From positions 1-64,000 of the forward strand of contig NZ_JACJTO010000026.1 of the NCBI RefSeq assembly GCF_014698755.1: DNA of 64,000 nucleotides, given 5' to 3'. The DNA comes from Aphanizomenon flos-aquae FACHB-1287 (GTDB lineage: Bacteria; Cyanobacteriota; Cyanobacteriia; Cyanobacteriales; Nostocaceae). Of the stretch, positions 37,210 through 47,926 are shown in pieces. Under the pieces are notes generated by a model that saw only the letters and a list, made by a program, of their open reading frames with translations, made no database searches and was not told the DNA's origin. Position 1 is the first letter of the stretch, and each line of letters begins with the position of its first letter. The translations under genes were made by a program, and so were the position numbers.

Positions 37210-38376
37210 CTAATGTAAAAGTCCAATTGCGTGCAATAAGCCTTTACCAGTAAGCAATTCAATCATCAACCCGATGAAACCTAGCATGGCTATCCGGCCA
37301 TTCCACACTTCCGCACTGGTGGTAATTCCCCATTCCCAACGTTCTTGAGGATACATTTTCACTCTTTTTTTCATTTGGGTGACTTGAGACAGTTTCAAAT
37401 CAGGTTGTTGAAGAACATCAATGATCAAGTCTGATAGGGCTTTAATAAATACAGGATTAGTATTAGGCGCGGGGACGCGTCCAAAGTTGTGTATTCCCGC
37501 TTGTTCAGCTATTTCTCGATATTCAATGTCAATTTCTTGTAGTGTTTCGATATGTTCAGAAACAAAACTAATGGGGACAACTACCAGATATTTCACACCT
37601 TTTGCCCCCAGTTCATTCAGTGCATCTTCTGTATAGGGTTGTAGCCATTCTACAGGACCGACACGACTTTGATAGGCTAGAGTGTGGGGATTAGGACGGT
37701 TAAGGGTTTGCATAATTAAGTTTGTGCATTCCTCAATTTCTTGTTGGTAGGGATCTCCTGCTTCCTCGACATAACTCTTAGGCACACCATGGGCACTAAA
37801 AAAGATATGTACATGATCAGGATGAGGAAATTTCTCAATTTCTCCAATTATAAGTTCTGCCATTGCTTGCAGATAACCTGATTCTTTGTACCAAGAAGCG
37901 ATAACGGTATATTCAAGATCTTGAAGTTTGGGGTTTTCCTTCCACAGTTGTTCTAATAACCGAAAACTAGAACCGCTGGTACTAATGGAAAACTGGGGGT
38001 AAAGTGGCAGAATTACTAACTTATCAATGTTATCCTGGGTAAGTTGGGCGATCGCTTCTTCTGTATAAGGATGCCAATAACGCATTCCCACATAGATATT
38101 AGCTTCCTGTCCTAATTCACTCAACTGGGATTTAATCGCTTCTCCCTGCTCTTCTGTAATCCGTCGCAGGGGAGAACCGCCGCCAATTTGCTTATAATTT
38201 TCTTGAGAGGTTTTTTCTCTGCGTGTAGCAATAAACCAAGCTAGGGGTTTTTGCATCCAACGAAATGGTAAACGAATAATTTCCGGATCTGAAAACAGAT
38301 TATATAAAAACGGTCCGACATCTTCGAGTTTATCGGGACCTCCGAGATTAAGTAATAATACCCCTATACGACCCAT
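37210..38376 (-). CDS. hemH: Ferrochelatase with C-terminal chlorophyll-binding-type (HLIP/CAB) tail
   Basis: The 388-residue protein inserts Fe2+ into protoporphyrin IX. The catalytic domain (about 1-325) contains [20 protein letters not shown], the [20 protein letters not shown] block with the catalytic His, and [19 protein letters not shown] with its Glu. The tail (about 345-388) reads [20 protein letters not shown], the CAB/HLIP motif typical of cyanobacterial and plastid type II ferrochelatases, which links the enzyme to chlorophyll proteins and dimerisation. It is divergent from the methyltransferase gene (93-bp spacer). Confidence 0.96.
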   Translation of the reverse strand: MGRIGVLLLNLGGPDKLEDVGPFLYNLFSDPEIIRLPFRWMQKPLAWFIATRREKTSQENYKQIGGGSPLRRITEEQGEAIKSQLSELGQEANIYVGMRYWHPYTEEAIAQLTQDNIDKLVILPLYPQFSISTSGSSFRLLEQLWKENPKLQDLEYTVIASWYKESGYLQAMAELIIGEIEKFPHPDHVHIFFSAHGVPKSYVEEAGDPYQQEIEECTNLIMQTLNRPNPHTLAYQSRVGPVEWLQPYTEDALNELGAKGVKYLVVVPISFVSEHIETLQEIDIEYREIAEQAGIHNFGRVPAPNTNPVFIKALSDLIIDVLQQPDLKLSQVTQMKKRVKMYPQERWEWGITTSAEVWNGRIAMLGFIGLMIELLTGKGLLHAIGLLH

Positions 38377-38469
38377 AGCAGTTACTTTCCCCCAATCTTT
38401 ACAGATTTTTTACTAATGTTAACAATATATCTTTATTAAATATAAAGCTTTATCGGCAGGAAAAATGTC

Positions 38470-39126
38470 ATGGCAACAATTTTTAGAGACTTGAGTTACA
38501 GATACCAATGGTTATATAATGGCATATCCCGATTAGCGGCTGTAATTGTGGGTGGTGAGGCCAAGTTTCGACAATTGGCTTTACAAAATTTAAAATTACA
38601 ATCAGATACTCAGATTTTAGATTTATGTTGTGGTAGTGGTCAAGTAACTAGATTTTTGGTAGATTTTTCGGAAAATGTTATCGGTTTGGACGCTTCCCCA
38701 TTATCTATACAGCGATGCCAGAAAAATGTGCCAAATGCTACGTATATAAAAGCTTTTGCTGAGGATATGCCTTTTACCGATAATTTATTTGATGTGGTAC
38801 ATACTAGCGCGGCTTTACATGAAATGCAGCCGGAACAACTGCGAAAAATTATTGCTGAAGTTTATCGAGTATTAAAACCAGGTGGGGTTTTTACTGTGGT
38901 GGATTTTCATTCCCCAACAAATCCGATATTTTGGCCGGGGTTGACGCTGTTTTTCTGGTTGTTTGAAACTGAGACGGCCTGGGAATTATTGAAAACGGAT
39001 TTACCTCGGTTGTTAGGAGATTATGGTTTTGATGTGGGTAAACCTAGTTTATACGCTGGTGGGAGTTTGCAGGTAATTCAGGGTAGGAAGATGATTGAGA
39101 ATGTCCCAAATTTTCCAGAGAAATAA
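38470..39126 (+). CDS. Class I SAM-dependent methyltransferase
   Basis: The 218-residue protein has motif I ILDLCCGSGQVTRFL (about 50-64), motif II VIGLDASPLSIQRC, the AEDMPFTDNLFDVVHTSAAL region and VLKPGGVFTVVDFHSP. It resembles the UbiE/MenG-like branch, but that group is broad. The ring- or small-molecule substrate is unknown. The starting MATIFRDLSYRYQWLYNGIS is common to a cyanobacterial subgroup. Convergent with the NDH-2 gene. Confidence 0.8.
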   Translation: MATIFRDLSYRYQWLYNGISRLAAVIVGGEAKFRQLALQNLKLQSDTQILDLCCGSGQVTRFLVDFSENVIGLDASPLSIQRCQKNVPNATYIKAFAEDMPFTDNLFDVVHTSAALHEMQPEQLRKIIAEVYRVLKPGGVFTVVDFHSPTNPIFWPGLTLFFWLFETETAWELLKTDLPRLLGDYGFDVGKPSLYAGGSLQVIQGRKMIENVPNFPEK

Positions 39127-39255
39127 ATCATCTAGGGAAAAGTTAAAGCTGGTTTAAACAGATTATTGGAAATAATCTAATATCATAGTGCTTATTTTTT
39201 GGATACAACATGATTTAGGATAATTTAGGGCGGTTTTACCCGCCTCTACTTTCAG

Positions 39256-40617
39256 TTAAACATTTAAGGGTTTTTTAGTGGGAATAGGTGGATGTTGACC
39301 ATGATTATTCTCAATGGGGATAGAGACAATGGCTTCTTTGCCTGTAATTAATCTTGCGCCACGATTGCGGGTAAAATAACTCCATAACCATTGAATCATC
39401 ACAACTAACTTATTATCAAATTCAATCAAGAAGTAGATATGAATAAATAACCAAACAAACCACGCAAAGAAACCTCTCAGTTTGATAAATCCTAAATCAA
39501 CAACTGCGGCGTGTTGTCCAATCATTGCTAAACTACCTCTATCCACATACTTAAAATGGCGTAGAGTTTCACCTTTGAGGCGTTTCTGAATCAGTTTAGC
39601 AACATATTCACCTTCTTGCATGGCGACTGGTGCAACTCCCGGTAAGGGTTTATCATTTTGATGGGAAAAATTAGCCAAGTCACCAACTACGAAAATGTTG
39701 GGATATCCTTTAACAGTTAGGTCTGGTTCTACCATAACACGACCAGCGCGATCGCTCTCAACTCCGGTCTTATCTGTCAAAACTTTCCCCATGGGTGAGG
39801 CTTTTACACCCGCAGCCCATAATACGGTTTTTGCAGCAATTTCTTTAACTTCGTCACCCTGCTTAATCGTCACAATATCATTTTCAATATGTGTTACTAA
39901 GGTTTTAGTTTGCACATCTACACCCAAAGCAGTTAAAGATGCTGCTGCTGTGTGGGATAATTCCGGTGCAAAGGGGGGAAGAATCCGATCTAAACCTTCT
40001 AATAATAAAACCTTTGTTTCTGATGTGTCAATGTTGCGGAAATCTTCTTTTAGGGTTTTGGTTGCTAATTCAGCGATCGCTCCCGCCAATTCTACCCCAG
40101 TAGGACCTCCACCGACAATGACAAAAGTTAACAAAGCTTGACGTTTTATCGGATCATTTTCCTTTTCAGCGGCTTCAAATGCTGAAAATATCCGTCGACG
40201 CATTTCAATTGCATCTTCCACGGTCTTTAAACCCGGTGCAAATTCCTCCCAGCTATCCTTACCAAAATAGGAATGCTTCGCGCCTGTGGCGACTATTAAG
40301 GTATCATAGGGGACTGTTTCTTCACCAACTATCACCCTTTGGGCGTTAGTATCAATATCATTGACTTCACCTAACAGCACTTTGGTATTCTTACTCTTGC
40401 TGAGGACGGAACGCAAGGGAGAGGAAATATCCGCTGGGGATAATGCACCTGTAGCGACTTGGTACAGAAGTGGTTGGAAAAGATGAAAATTACGTTTATC
40501 AATCAAGGTGATTTGTATATTGGCTTTGTCCAGGGACTTAGCAGCGTATAGACCACCAAAACCACCGCCAACAATGACGACTTGATGAACTGGTTTCTTT
40601 TCAGATACACTAACCAT
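39256..40617 (-). CDS. Type II NAD(P)H dehydrogenase (NDH-2)
   Basis: The 453-residue flavoprotein has the FAD-binding GxGxxG at the start (VVIVGGGFGGLYAAKSL), a second nucleotide motif (FVIVGGGPTGVELAGAIAEL, about 165-185) and the FAD-closing motif NIFVVGDLANFSHQNDKPLP. A hydrophobic C-terminal segment (FAWFVWLFIHIYFLIEF) probably anchors it to the membrane. It oxidises NAD(P)H and reduces quinone without pumping protons; cyanobacterial copies are thought to act partly as redox sensors. Length is typical. It is monocistronic. Confidence 0.93.
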   Translation of the reverse strand: MVSVSEKKPVHQVVIVGGGFGGLYAAKSLDKANIQITLIDKRNFHLFQPLLYQVATGALSPADISSPLRSVLSKSKNTKVLLGEVNDIDTNAQRVIVGEETVPYDTLIVATGAKHSYFGKDSWEEFAPGLKTVEDAIEMRRRIFSAFEAAEKENDPIKRQALLTFVIVGGGPTGVELAGAIAELATKTLKEDFRNIDTSETKVLLLEGLDRILPPFAPELSHTAAASLTALGVDVQTKTLVTHIENDIVTIKQGDEVKEIAAKTVLWAAGVKASPMGKVLTDKTGVESDRAGRVMVEPDLTVKGYPNIFVVGDLANFSHQNDKPLPGVAPVAMQEGEYVAKLIQKRLKGETLRHFKYVDRGSLAMIGQHAAVVDLGFIKLRGFFAWFVWLFIHIYFLIEFDNKLVVMIQWLWSYFTRNRGARLITGKEAIVSIPIENNHGQHPPIPTKKPLNV

Positions 40618-41329
40618 AACAGGTATTTCCTTCCATAACAGATGTTGTCACCATTCTTAACAAATTTGTATCAAAATTGTCACAATTATTTCTGTTTATT
40701 TTGAACTTCTTAAAGAAAAATAAAAGTAGTGAATTGGTCAGGAGCAAGAAAGAAGAAGATAATTTTCCCCTTTTCTTGCATATACGCTTGGCTTTGGTCG
40801 ATAGTCGCTCTGACGACCTGTTTCTCTCTTATTTCCCCATCCTCCAAGCCTTAGATAGTCCCATCTCCCCCGAATAAAAATCACTCCCGTGTTAGGAAAC
40901 AGGGGAAACGCATCTTATCAATAAGGGCTATTCAATCTCAATAATGACCAAAATATTCGCGTTAATGACCACTTATTGACAATATTTTATTCCATTACTA
41001 TGACCCTGAAAAATCAATCGAACGATAAATTAAGATTTCTTGGTTCATACATTAAAACGGTATTTTGTCAATAAAATTTAGATGAATTTTGATTAGTTGG
41101 TAATTGGTAATTATTTACCTTTTATAAAGTTTTGATAATCGAACTAACCCTTTAAAAGGGCAAGATAACCCTTATGCAAGGGAAAAAATCCTGATATTAT
41201 TGTTGATGAATAATCATTAATAGCTGATGATTGGCTATGGTTAATTCTACCAATCGCGCTTCGGGTTCGTCAGTCGCTCATGGGGGAAACCCCCAAGACA
41301 GCGCTGACTCACCAACCACCAATCACAAA
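40618..41329. other. 712-bp spacer between NDH-2 and the ATP synthase operon
   Basis: AT-rich, with an AGTTGGTAATTGGTAATTAT motif and a GC-rich palindrome (41269-41308) near the operon end. No credible gene or structured RNA is seen. It must hold the NDH-2 promoter and the atp operon terminator. Confidence 0.5.
41269..41308. repeat. Long GC-rich imperfect palindrome
   Basis: GTCAG...CTGAC outer arms, CGCT/AGCG inner arms and a GGGGG-AAA-CCCCC core. It lies 21 bp beyond the stop of atpG (gamma) and may serve as its terminator, but it looks like a dispersed repeat (TCGCTCATGGGGGAAACCCC). Confidence 0.65.
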
Positions 41330-42277
41330 TTAAGTCAACGCTTCTGCACCCCCGACAACTTCCAGAAGTTCCTGGGTAATTGCGGCTTGACGAGCTTTGT
41401 TGTAAGACAAAGATAGACTTTTAATCAACTCACCGGCGTTTTCGCTGGCGTTACTCATTGCTGTCATGCGTGCAGCTAATTCACTAGCTGCTGATTCTTG
41501 TAAAGCCCGTAATAACTGATTGCTCAGATATAATGGCAACAAAGAATCCAGTATTTGTACTGGATCTTGTTCAAAAATCATGTCACTAGGTAAAGCTGTC
41601 ACTGTACTAGCTACCTTTTCCCGTTCTACTTGGAATTGACCACCACGGGTAGTTAAACGGAAAACTTCATCATCTGCTGCTTCTAAACCTTGGGTATCTA
41701 AAGGTAGAAGGGTTTGGATAACGGGACGAGAACTAACCAAGGAGACGAATTTTGTATAAACTAGCTCAATCCGGTCTACCTTTTCTGCAAGGAAGAGAGA
41801 TAGCAGTTCATCAGCAATATTTGTTGCTTCTGCGGCCGTAGGAATTTGTTCCAATCCGCTGTAGGTAGCATCAATAGGCTGATTCCGGCGTTGAAAGTAT
41901 TGTGTAGCTTTGCGGCCAACCAATACATAAGTATAGTTTACACCTTCAGATTGAAGTTCCTTGGCACGATTTTCGGCACGACGGATAACATTACTGTTGT
42001 AACCACCACACAAGCCCCGGTCGCCGGAAATTACCAACAAACCTACTGTTTTAACTTCGCGTTTCTTCAGTAGGGGTAAGTTGACATCTTCAAACCGCAG
42101 TCTAGTTTGCAAGCTAAATAATACTTGCGCCAAGCGGTCAGCAAAGGGACGGGTAGCAATTACTTGTTCTTGAGCGCGACGGACTCTCGCTGCTGCTACA
42201 AGCCGCATGGCTTCTGTGATTTTCTTCGTGTTTTTGACCGACTGAATGCGATCGCGTATTGATTTGAGATTAGCCAT
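41330..42277 (-). CDS. atpG: ATP synthase subunit gamma
   Basis: The 315-residue central-stalk subunit (called atpC in cyanobacterial usage) starts [39 protein letters not shown] and ends in the usual coiled-coil helix [26 protein letters not shown]. Between them lie [20 protein letters not shown] and the cyanobacterial insert of about 30-40 residues ([20 protein letters not shown]) that limits wasteful ATP hydrolysis. It lacks the regulatory Cys pair of plant chloroplast gamma. It is the last gene of the operon, 89 bp after atpA. Confidence 0.97.
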   Translation of the reverse strand: MANLKSIRDRIQSVKNTKKITEAMRLVAAARVRRAQEQVIATRPFADRLAQVLFSLQTRLRFEDVNLPLLKKREVKTVGLLVISGDRGLCGGYNSNVIRRAENRAKELQSEGVNYTYVLVGRKATQYFQRRNQPIDATYSGLEQIPTAAEATNIADELLSLFLAEKVDRIELVYTKFVSLVSSRPVIQTLLPLDTQGLEAADDEVFRLTTRGGQFQVEREKVASTVTALPSDMIFEQDPVQILDSLLPLYLSNQLLRALQESAASELAARMTAMSNASENAGELIKSLSLSYNKARQAAITQELLEVVGGAEALT

Positions 42278-42292
42278 AATTTTTGTTAGTTG

Positions 42293-42363
42293 TCAGTTGT
42301 TAGTTGTCAGTTGTCAGTTGTCAGTTGTCCATTGCTACTGACCACTGACCGCTGACCACTGGC
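42293..42363. repeat. TTGTCAG heptamer tandem repeats between atpA and atpG
   Basis: About five units of GTTGTCA-type repeats (42293-42330), then TGACCACTGACCGCTGACCA variants to 42363. They fill most of the 89-bp spacer. Confidence 0.85.
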
Positions 42364-42366
42364 TAA

Positions 42367-43887
42367 TTACGCTGCTGCTTGAAAGGTCTTTTTGAACTCA
42401 GTGAGAGCGGCTTTCAAAGCAACTTCCTCTGCATCACCGAGAACTTTTGTCCCTTGTACGCCTTGGTAATAGGCAGTGTTAACATTTTTCAGATAATCAC
42501 GTAAACCCTTAGCAAAGGTAGTTACTTTATTAACTGCAATGTCATCTAAATAACCGTTAATACCAGCGTAAAGAACTGCTACTTGTTCAGCTACGGAGAG
42601 GGGGTCATTTTGGGGCTGTTTTAAGAGTTCCCGTAAACGCACACCCCGGGCCAACTGGTCTTGAGTGGCTTTGTCTAAATCAGAAGCGAATTGAGCGAAA
42701 GCTTGTAAGTCGTCAAACTGCGCCAATTCTAGTTTAATCTTACCGGCAACTTTCTTCATGGCCTTGGTTTGTGCTGCAGAACCTACACGGGATACAGAGA
42801 TACCGGGGTTTACAGCGGGACGGATACCAGAGTTAAACAAGTCAGAAGACAAGAAAATCTGACCGTCGGTAATAGAAATTACGTTGGTAGGAATGTATGC
42901 AGATACGTCACCAGCTTGGGTTTCAATGATAGGTAGAGCAGTCATACTACCTTTACCTAATTCATCGCTGAGTTTAGCAGCACGTTCCAACAAGCGGGAG
43001 TGAATGTAGAATACATCTCCAGGATAGGCTTCCCGACCGGGTGGACGACGGAGCAGCAAGGACATTTGACGATAGGCCTGTGCTTGCTTAGAAAGGTCAT
43101 CGTAAATGATTAAGGTCGCTTTGCCTTTGTACATGAAATACTCAGCAATACTAGCACCTGTGTAGGGAGCGAGGAATTGCAATGTAGCAGGGTCACTGGC
43201 ATTAGCAGCGACAACTACTGTGTAGTCCATCGCGCCTTTTTCTTGTAGGGTTTGAACTACGTTAGCAACGGTGGAAGCCTTTTGACCGATAGCCACGTAA
43301 ACGCAAACGACATCTTCACCTTTTTGGTTAATGATAGTGTCAATAGCGATCGCTGTTTTACCAGTTTGACGATCTCCAATGATTAATTCCCGTTGACCAC
43401 GGCCGACGGGAATCATGGAGTCAATAGCGGTAATCCCTGTTTGCATCGGTTCGTGTACAGACCGACGAGCAATAATCCCGGGTGCGGGGGATTCAATTAA
43501 CCGAGTTTCAGTAGTCTTAGGATCGCCTTTACCATCAATAGGACGACCCAAAGCATCTACAACCCGACCGATGAGAGCGTCACCAACGGCTACTTGAGCA
43601 ATTTTACCAGTAGCAGTTACAGAGCTACCTTCTTGAATACTCCGACCTTCGCCCATCAGTACCGCACCGACATTATCTTCTTCTAAGTTTTGGGCGATAC
43701 CAATTGTGCCATCTTCAAATTCTAGAAGTTCCCCAGCCATAGCCTTTTCCAAGCCATAAATCCGGGCAATACCGTCACCAACTTGTAGCACTGTACCAAC
43801 GTTAGCAACTTTAACCTCTTGGTCATATTGCTCGATTTGTTGTTGGATGATGCTGCTGATTTCGTCAGGTCTAATGGAAATACTCAT
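42367..43887 (-). CDS. atpA: ATP synthase subunit alpha
   Basis: The 506-residue non-catalytic F1 subunit has the P-loop [20 protein letters not shown], the [24 protein letters not shown] segment, [20 protein letters not shown] and [22 protein letters not shown], the alpha/beta signature. The N-terminus [20 protein letters not shown] is cyanobacterial in form. Length is normal. It lies 93 bp after atpH, with heptamer repeats in the spacer. Confidence 0.99.
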   Translation of the reverse strand: MSISIRPDEISSIIQQQIEQYDQEVKVANVGTVLQVGDGIARIYGLEKAMAGELLEFEDGTIGIAQNLEEDNVGAVLMGEGRSIQEGSSVTATGKIAQVAVGDALIGRVVDALGRPIDGKGDPKTTETRLIESPAPGIIARRSVHEPMQTGITAIDSMIPVGRGQRELIIGDRQTGKTAIAIDTIINQKGEDVVCVYVAIGQKASTVANVVQTLQEKGAMDYTVVVAANASDPATLQFLAPYTGASIAEYFMYKGKATLIIYDDLSKQAQAYRQMSLLLRRPPGREAYPGDVFYIHSRLLERAAKLSDELGKGSMTALPIIETQAGDVSAYIPTNVISITDGQIFLSSDLFNSGIRPAVNPGISVSRVGSAAQTKAMKKVAGKIKLELAQFDDLQAFAQFASDLDKATQDQLARGVRLRELLKQPQNDPLSVAEQVAVLYAGINGYLDDIAVNKVTTFAKGLRDYLKNVNTAYYQGVQGTKVLGDAEEVALKAALTEFKKTFQAAA

Positions 43888-43889
43888 TT

Positions 43890-43940
43890 TTCAGTTGTCA
43901 ATTGTTAGTTGTCAGTTGTCAGTTGTCAGTGGTCAGTGGT
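43890..43940. repeat. TTGTCAG heptamer tandem repeats between atpH and atpA
   Basis: About four to five units of GTTGTCA-type repeat, starting TCAGTTGTCAATTGTTAGTT and passing through GTGGTCAGTGG. Confidence 0.85.
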
Positions 43941-43980
43941 TTTTTATTGACTATTGACTACTGACATTTATCAGAACTTT

Positions 43981-44535
43981 TTAGTTACTGCTTAAACGCA
44001 AAGAAAGACGACGTAGTTGACCACGCAAACTAGCGTCAATTACTTGAGAACCAACTTTGATAATCACACCACCAATTAAATCGCTGTCTATTTTGGTGGC
44101 TAATTCCACTTGACGAGCTTTGGTCAGAGTAATTACCTTTTCTGTAATTGCTTGCTGTTGGGTTTCTGTGAGGGGAACCGCAGAAGTAATTTCCGCCAAT
44201 ACAGTTTGATTTAACTGGCGTAATAGCACCAAGTATTGCTCTAAAATCGCTTCTAAGAAAGCAATCCTTCTTCTGTCAACTAACAGCAACAAAAAGTTAC
44301 GTAAGCAGGGACTTACACCTTCCCCAAGTAATTGTCGGAGAACATTTTTCTTGTTCTCTGGCTTTACGAAGGGATTGCTTAAAAAGCCAGTGAGTTCTTT
44401 ACTCCCTGTTAATAAGCTGATAAATGTCCGTGCGTCTCCCCCAACTGCTTCTGTTAAGTTTTGAGATTGAGCAATAGATAACAATGCTTGGGCATAAGGC
44501 TGGGATATTTCAGCGGTAGCTGCATCACTTTTCAT
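43981..44535 (-). CDS. atpH: ATP synthase subunit delta
   Basis: The 184-residue F1 peripheral-stalk subunit (atpD in cyanobacterial usage) has the helical N-terminal domain [20 protein letters not shown] and the C-terminal [20 protein letters not shown]. It joins the top of F1 to the b/b' stalk. Its ATG overlaps the stop of atpF by four bases, which implies coupled translation. Length is normal. Confidence 0.96.
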   Translation of the reverse strand: MKSDAATAEISQPYAQALLSIAQSQNLTEAVGGDARTFISLLTGSKELTGFLSNPFVKPENKKNVLRQLLGEGVSPCLRNFLLLLVDRRRIAFLEAILEQYLVLLRQLNQTVLAEITSAVPLTETQQQAITEKVITLTKARQVELATKIDSDLIGGVIIKVGSQVIDASLRGQLRRLSLRLSSN

Positions 44536-45098
44536 ATCTCGCCTCCTAGTTGTGCGATGCTACGATTAATTAAAATTTGTTGAGCATCTGCGCTAATACC
44601 ATCCTTGAGTTGTCCTTCGACTTTTTGCAGCGCTTTTAAAACTACCTTTTGTCGAAGTTGGGAGATGGCTTTATCTAGTTCTGCATTCAAATCCGATGCT
44701 GCGGTTTCTTTCAACCGTTCTACATCCAGATTCGCTTTAGCTAAAATAGCCTCTTTAGCAGCTTGAGCATTTTGTTCAGCTACTTGAGTAATTCTTTGTG
44801 CTTCTTGTTGCGCTTGGGTCAACTGTCCCTGAGCTTTAGCCAAGGAAGTTTGAGCCTCCTGCAAGCGTGACTCCGCATCTTGAATAACGCTTTCAATACT
44901 GGAGCGTCTTTCATTCAAGATATTGGTTAAAACTTTGCGTCCAAAGTAGAATAGTATGCCAATCAGAATTAACAGGTTAATTAGATTGGTTTCCAAGATG
45001 TCTAGGTTTAGACCGAAACCGCCTTCTGCCGCGCCTTCTGCTATTTCAGAGTTAACAGCTTCTGCGGCAAGTAAAAAAATATTGCCCATGTTAGCCAT
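44532..45098 (-). CDS. atpF: ATP synthase subunit b
   Basis: The 188-residue peripheral-stalk subunit has one membrane helix ([20 protein letters not shown], about 34-55) and a long Ala/Gln/Glu-rich coiled coil. The first codon could instead be the ATG of [12 protein letters not shown] three codons later. It overlaps atpH by four bases, and is separated by 153 bp from the b' gene. It pairs with b' as a heterodimer, as in photosynthetic organisms. Confidence 0.96.
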   Translation of the reverse strand: MANMGNIFLLAAEAVNSEIAEGAAEGGFGLNLDILETNLINLLILIGILFYFGRKVLTNILNERRSSIESVIQDAESRLQEAQTSLAKAQGQLTQAQQEAQRITQVAEQNAQAAKEAILAKANLDVERLKETAASDLNAELDKAISQLRQKVVLKALQKVEGQLKDGISADAQQILINRSIAQLGGEI

Positions 45099-45251
45099 CT
45101 ACAAGTGCGCTGCTCGCTTGGTAATTCGTTGAATTTTCCCGATAGGAAAAAAAGTAAAAGTGCCTTGGACACTTAATTTTCGCCGCATTTTTGGGCAAAT
45201 CCCCTCATCTGTTGATGCTTTCGTAGCACCAACTTGGTGATATAGTCTGCA

Positions 45252-45683
45252 CTATTTCGCCAAAGCAGATCCTAATAGTTTTTCTAGAATCTGGTTGCTG
45301 AGGGCATCAACTTGGGCATCTAGGGTAGCCATAGCTGCTTGCTTTTGCTGCTCTATTTCCTTAGCAGCTTGTTCGCGTTGAACTTGTGCTTCCTGTTGAG
45401 CTTGGGCTATTTTTTGTGCCGTAATTTTCTTAGCTTCATTCTGGGCAGTTTCTATAGTCACTTGGGACTGCCTACGGGCAGATGCTAGTTGTTGCTCGTA
45501 TTCTTTGGTTAGGCTTTCAGCTTTAGCCAAGCGGTCACGAGCATCAAGGTTATTGGTACGGACATAATTAGCCCGATCATCCAATACCTTAGTCATAGGC
45601 TTATAGAAAATTGCGTTCAACAAGACTGCCAGCAACAGGAATTGCAATGCCATTAATGGCAAGGTAGCATCGAAATCAAACAT
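45252..45683 (-). CDS. atpF2: ATP synthase subunit b'
   Basis: The 143-residue second peripheral-stalk subunit (atpF' or atpG in cyanobacterial usage) starts [20 protein letters not shown] with one membrane helix, then a long Gln/Ala-rich coiled coil. The presence of both b and b' is typical of photosynthetic bacteria and chloroplasts. It sits between the c and b genes, in the standard cyanobacterial order. Confidence 0.96.
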   Translation of the reverse strand: MFDFDATLPLMALQFLLLAVLLNAIFYKPMTKVLDDRANYVRTNNLDARDRLAKAESLTKEYEQQLASARRQSQVTIETAQNEAKKITAQKIAQAQQEAQVQREQAAKEIEQQKQAAMATLDAQVDALSNQILEKLLGSALAK

Positions 45684-45868
45684 TTTTCTCCTCTTTGGCT
45701 GGAATACTAATTTTTTTGGCTAGTAAGATGATCCAGCCTTTGATAATTTTACGAATCCTATTCTCACCAATGATCCATAAGTTGCTAGTCTTAGAGGCGT
45801 GTAGATGCCCAGATGTTCGCTGTCTGTGACATCTTTCACGTCTCTACACTAACAAAACTTTTGCGGTC

Positions 45869-46162
<294 letters not shown>

Positions 46163-46279
46163 CTAGATGCGTATTTTTACACTACACTAGGTTCTAAAAT
46201 CGCCGGAGCGATATTTTGAGTAAGTTTACTCATCTGAACTGTGCAACGTGGCGCAAGCCATAGCAACCAACTGAGGGCA

Positions 46280-47035
46280 TTAATGCTCCTCATGTCCTTC
46301 TTCGCCGTGTCCCTCTAGGGCTTCATGAATATACGCTCCGGCTAGAGTAGCAAACACTAGGGCTTGAATGGCACTAGTAAATAAACCCAAAGCCATAACT
46401 GGTAAAGGCACAAAGAGAGGCACAAGCAGTACCAATACCGCCACTACTAATTCATCCGCCAATATATTTCCAAATAACCGGAAGCTTAGGGAGAGGGGCT
46501 TGGTAAAATCTTCGAGAATGGCAATTGGCAATAGAACTGGTGTTGGCTCTATATATTTCTTAAAGTAGCCTAAACCGCGTTTGCTAAATCCAGCGTAAAA
46601 ATACGCCAAGGAGGTTAGCAATGCCAATGCGACGGTTGTATTGATATCGTTGGTAGGGGCGGCTAGTTCACCAGAAGGCAATTTAATCAGCTTCCAGGGA
46701 ATTAATGCTCCTGACCAATTTGATACGAAGATAAACAAGAATAGCGTACCAATAAATGGTACCCAGGGGCGATACTCTTTCTCTCCGAGTTGGTTTTTCG
46801 CTAGATCCCGAATAAATTCTAGGGCATATTCCATCAAATTTTGGATGCCACGAGGAATTTTCTGGACGTTTCTGGTGGCAGCTAGTGATGCTATTACTAG
46901 GATAGCAATCACAAACCAGGAGGTGAGAAATACTTGCCCATGTATTTTGAGACTACCCAGTTGCCATAAGAAGTGATGACCTACTTCTAATTCGGCGAGG
47001 GGAAAAGCGTTAAAAGCGTTTAATACACTAAGCAT
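46280..47035 (-). CDS. atpB: ATP synthase subunit a
   Basis: The 251-residue membrane subunit forms the proton half-channels (also called atpI in cyanobacterial usage). It shows about five membrane helices, with the essential Arg in [20 protein letters not shown] and the C-terminal [24 protein letters not shown] region. The C-terminus is rich in His and Glu ([11 protein letters not shown]), as in other cyanobacteria. Length is normal. It follows the small atp1/atpI-like gene by 66 bp. Confidence 0.97.
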   Translation of the reverse strand: MLSVLNAFNAFPLAELEVGHHFLWQLGSLKIHGQVFLTSWFVIAILVIASLAATRNVQKIPRGIQNLMEYALEFIRDLAKNQLGEKEYRPWVPFIGTLFLFIFVSNWSGALIPWKLIKLPSGELAAPTNDINTTVALALLTSLAYFYAGFSKRGLGYFKKYIEPTPVLLPIAILEDFTKPLSLSFRLFGNILADELVVAVLVLLVPLFVPLPVMALGLFTSAIQALVFATLAGAYIHEALEGHGEEGHEEH

Positions 47036-47101
47036 GGGCGTTCTTCAAGGTTTTTCCCCAAAAATCGAGGATTGGCGAATTGTCTGGAGTGAGCCTGAAT
47101 T

Positions 47102-47587
47102 TTAATGTTCAGGAATGAATGCAGTTTGCACCATATAGATGAGGAGGGTAGCTTTGTAGGTGAGAAATCCCAGAAATATGGGCAAAATATGTAGCTGATG
47201 CCATTGACTTGCCAATATGATCGGTATCATGATCAGAGCAAAACGATTTTTACTCAGACTTTGTTTTTCGCCACCCAGCCTCTCGACATCGTTAGCCAGC
47301 ATTTTTAAGTAAACCACACCTGTACAAGCCCCAATAAAATAATTTAGGGCGATGTTTAAGGAATAAAAAATCCACACAGAGATAAAAATAATCCCCGTCA
47401 ACACAAGTGTGATCACTAACAACTTCTGGTAGAGTTGATAGAACTCTTCCATGGAAGAGCTTACTGGTTCTGTTTCCGCAAAACCAGATTTCCTATCTTG
47501 TTGTGTTGTCTGAGTCGGTGCAATTGATTCTTCTGACAAGCTCACGAGACTTGAAACCAGTACAGTTAACATAAGATGACTGCACAT
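47102..47587 (-). CDS. atpI: ATP synthase protein I (Atp1/AtpI)
   Basis: The protein has up to 161 residues, with four membrane helices in the second half ([40 protein letters not shown] and two more). The motif [20 protein letters not shown] is diagnostic. It helps assemble the c ring. The frame opens at ATG 47587, but the N-terminal residues [14 protein letters not shown] look like leader; a GTG at 47545 (giving [12 protein letters not shown]) matches the way homologues start. It is the first gene of the operon, with the promoter expected in 47588-47926. Confidence 0.85.
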   Translation of the reverse strand: MCSHLMLTVLVSSLVSLSEESIAPTQTTQQDRKSGFAETEPVSSSMEEFYQLYQKLLVITLVLTGIIFISVWIFYSLNIALNYFIGACTGVVYLKMLANDVERLGGEKQSLSKNRFALIMIPIILASQWHQLHILPIFLGFLTYKATLLIYMVQTAFIPEH

Positions 47588-47926
47588 TCAGTCAATTGAA
47601 TCATATCACGATCCGGTAACACTACTTGAGAAAAAAACAATTAACTTATTTTTGTCTGCTGTTGGTGGTCTGTTGTCAGTGGTAAGATAATTATTTAGTT
47701 ACTAATTTTTTGCGTGTAGCGGGGTTGGTAAGAGTTTTTGTGGCTTGAGGGGTTTTCTTACTTTGTCTCAGTTTAGCTCAATTGAGGCAAAATTTCAGCC
47801 GTTGTGGCAAAACTATGACATTTTTGAAGGACTTGCTACTGGCAAAGGTTCAAAAATTACATAGGAATCCTATATTATAGGGAGTAAAACCCCCTATTTA
47901 CCAGTAGTATCCTTAAAAAATTGATG
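47588..47926. other. Spacer upstream of the atp operon
   Basis: A 339-bp stretch between atpI and the amidase gene, both on the minus strand. It includes a heptamer-type fragment (GGTCTGTTGTCAGTGG, about 47667) and the region that must carry the operon promoter; no confident -35/-10 pair could be chosen. No gene is seen. Confidence 0.5.

Noticed and set aside
47588-47926. Confident atp operon promoter
   Set aside because: Several weak TAxxxT boxes occur, but no -35/-10 pair stood out.
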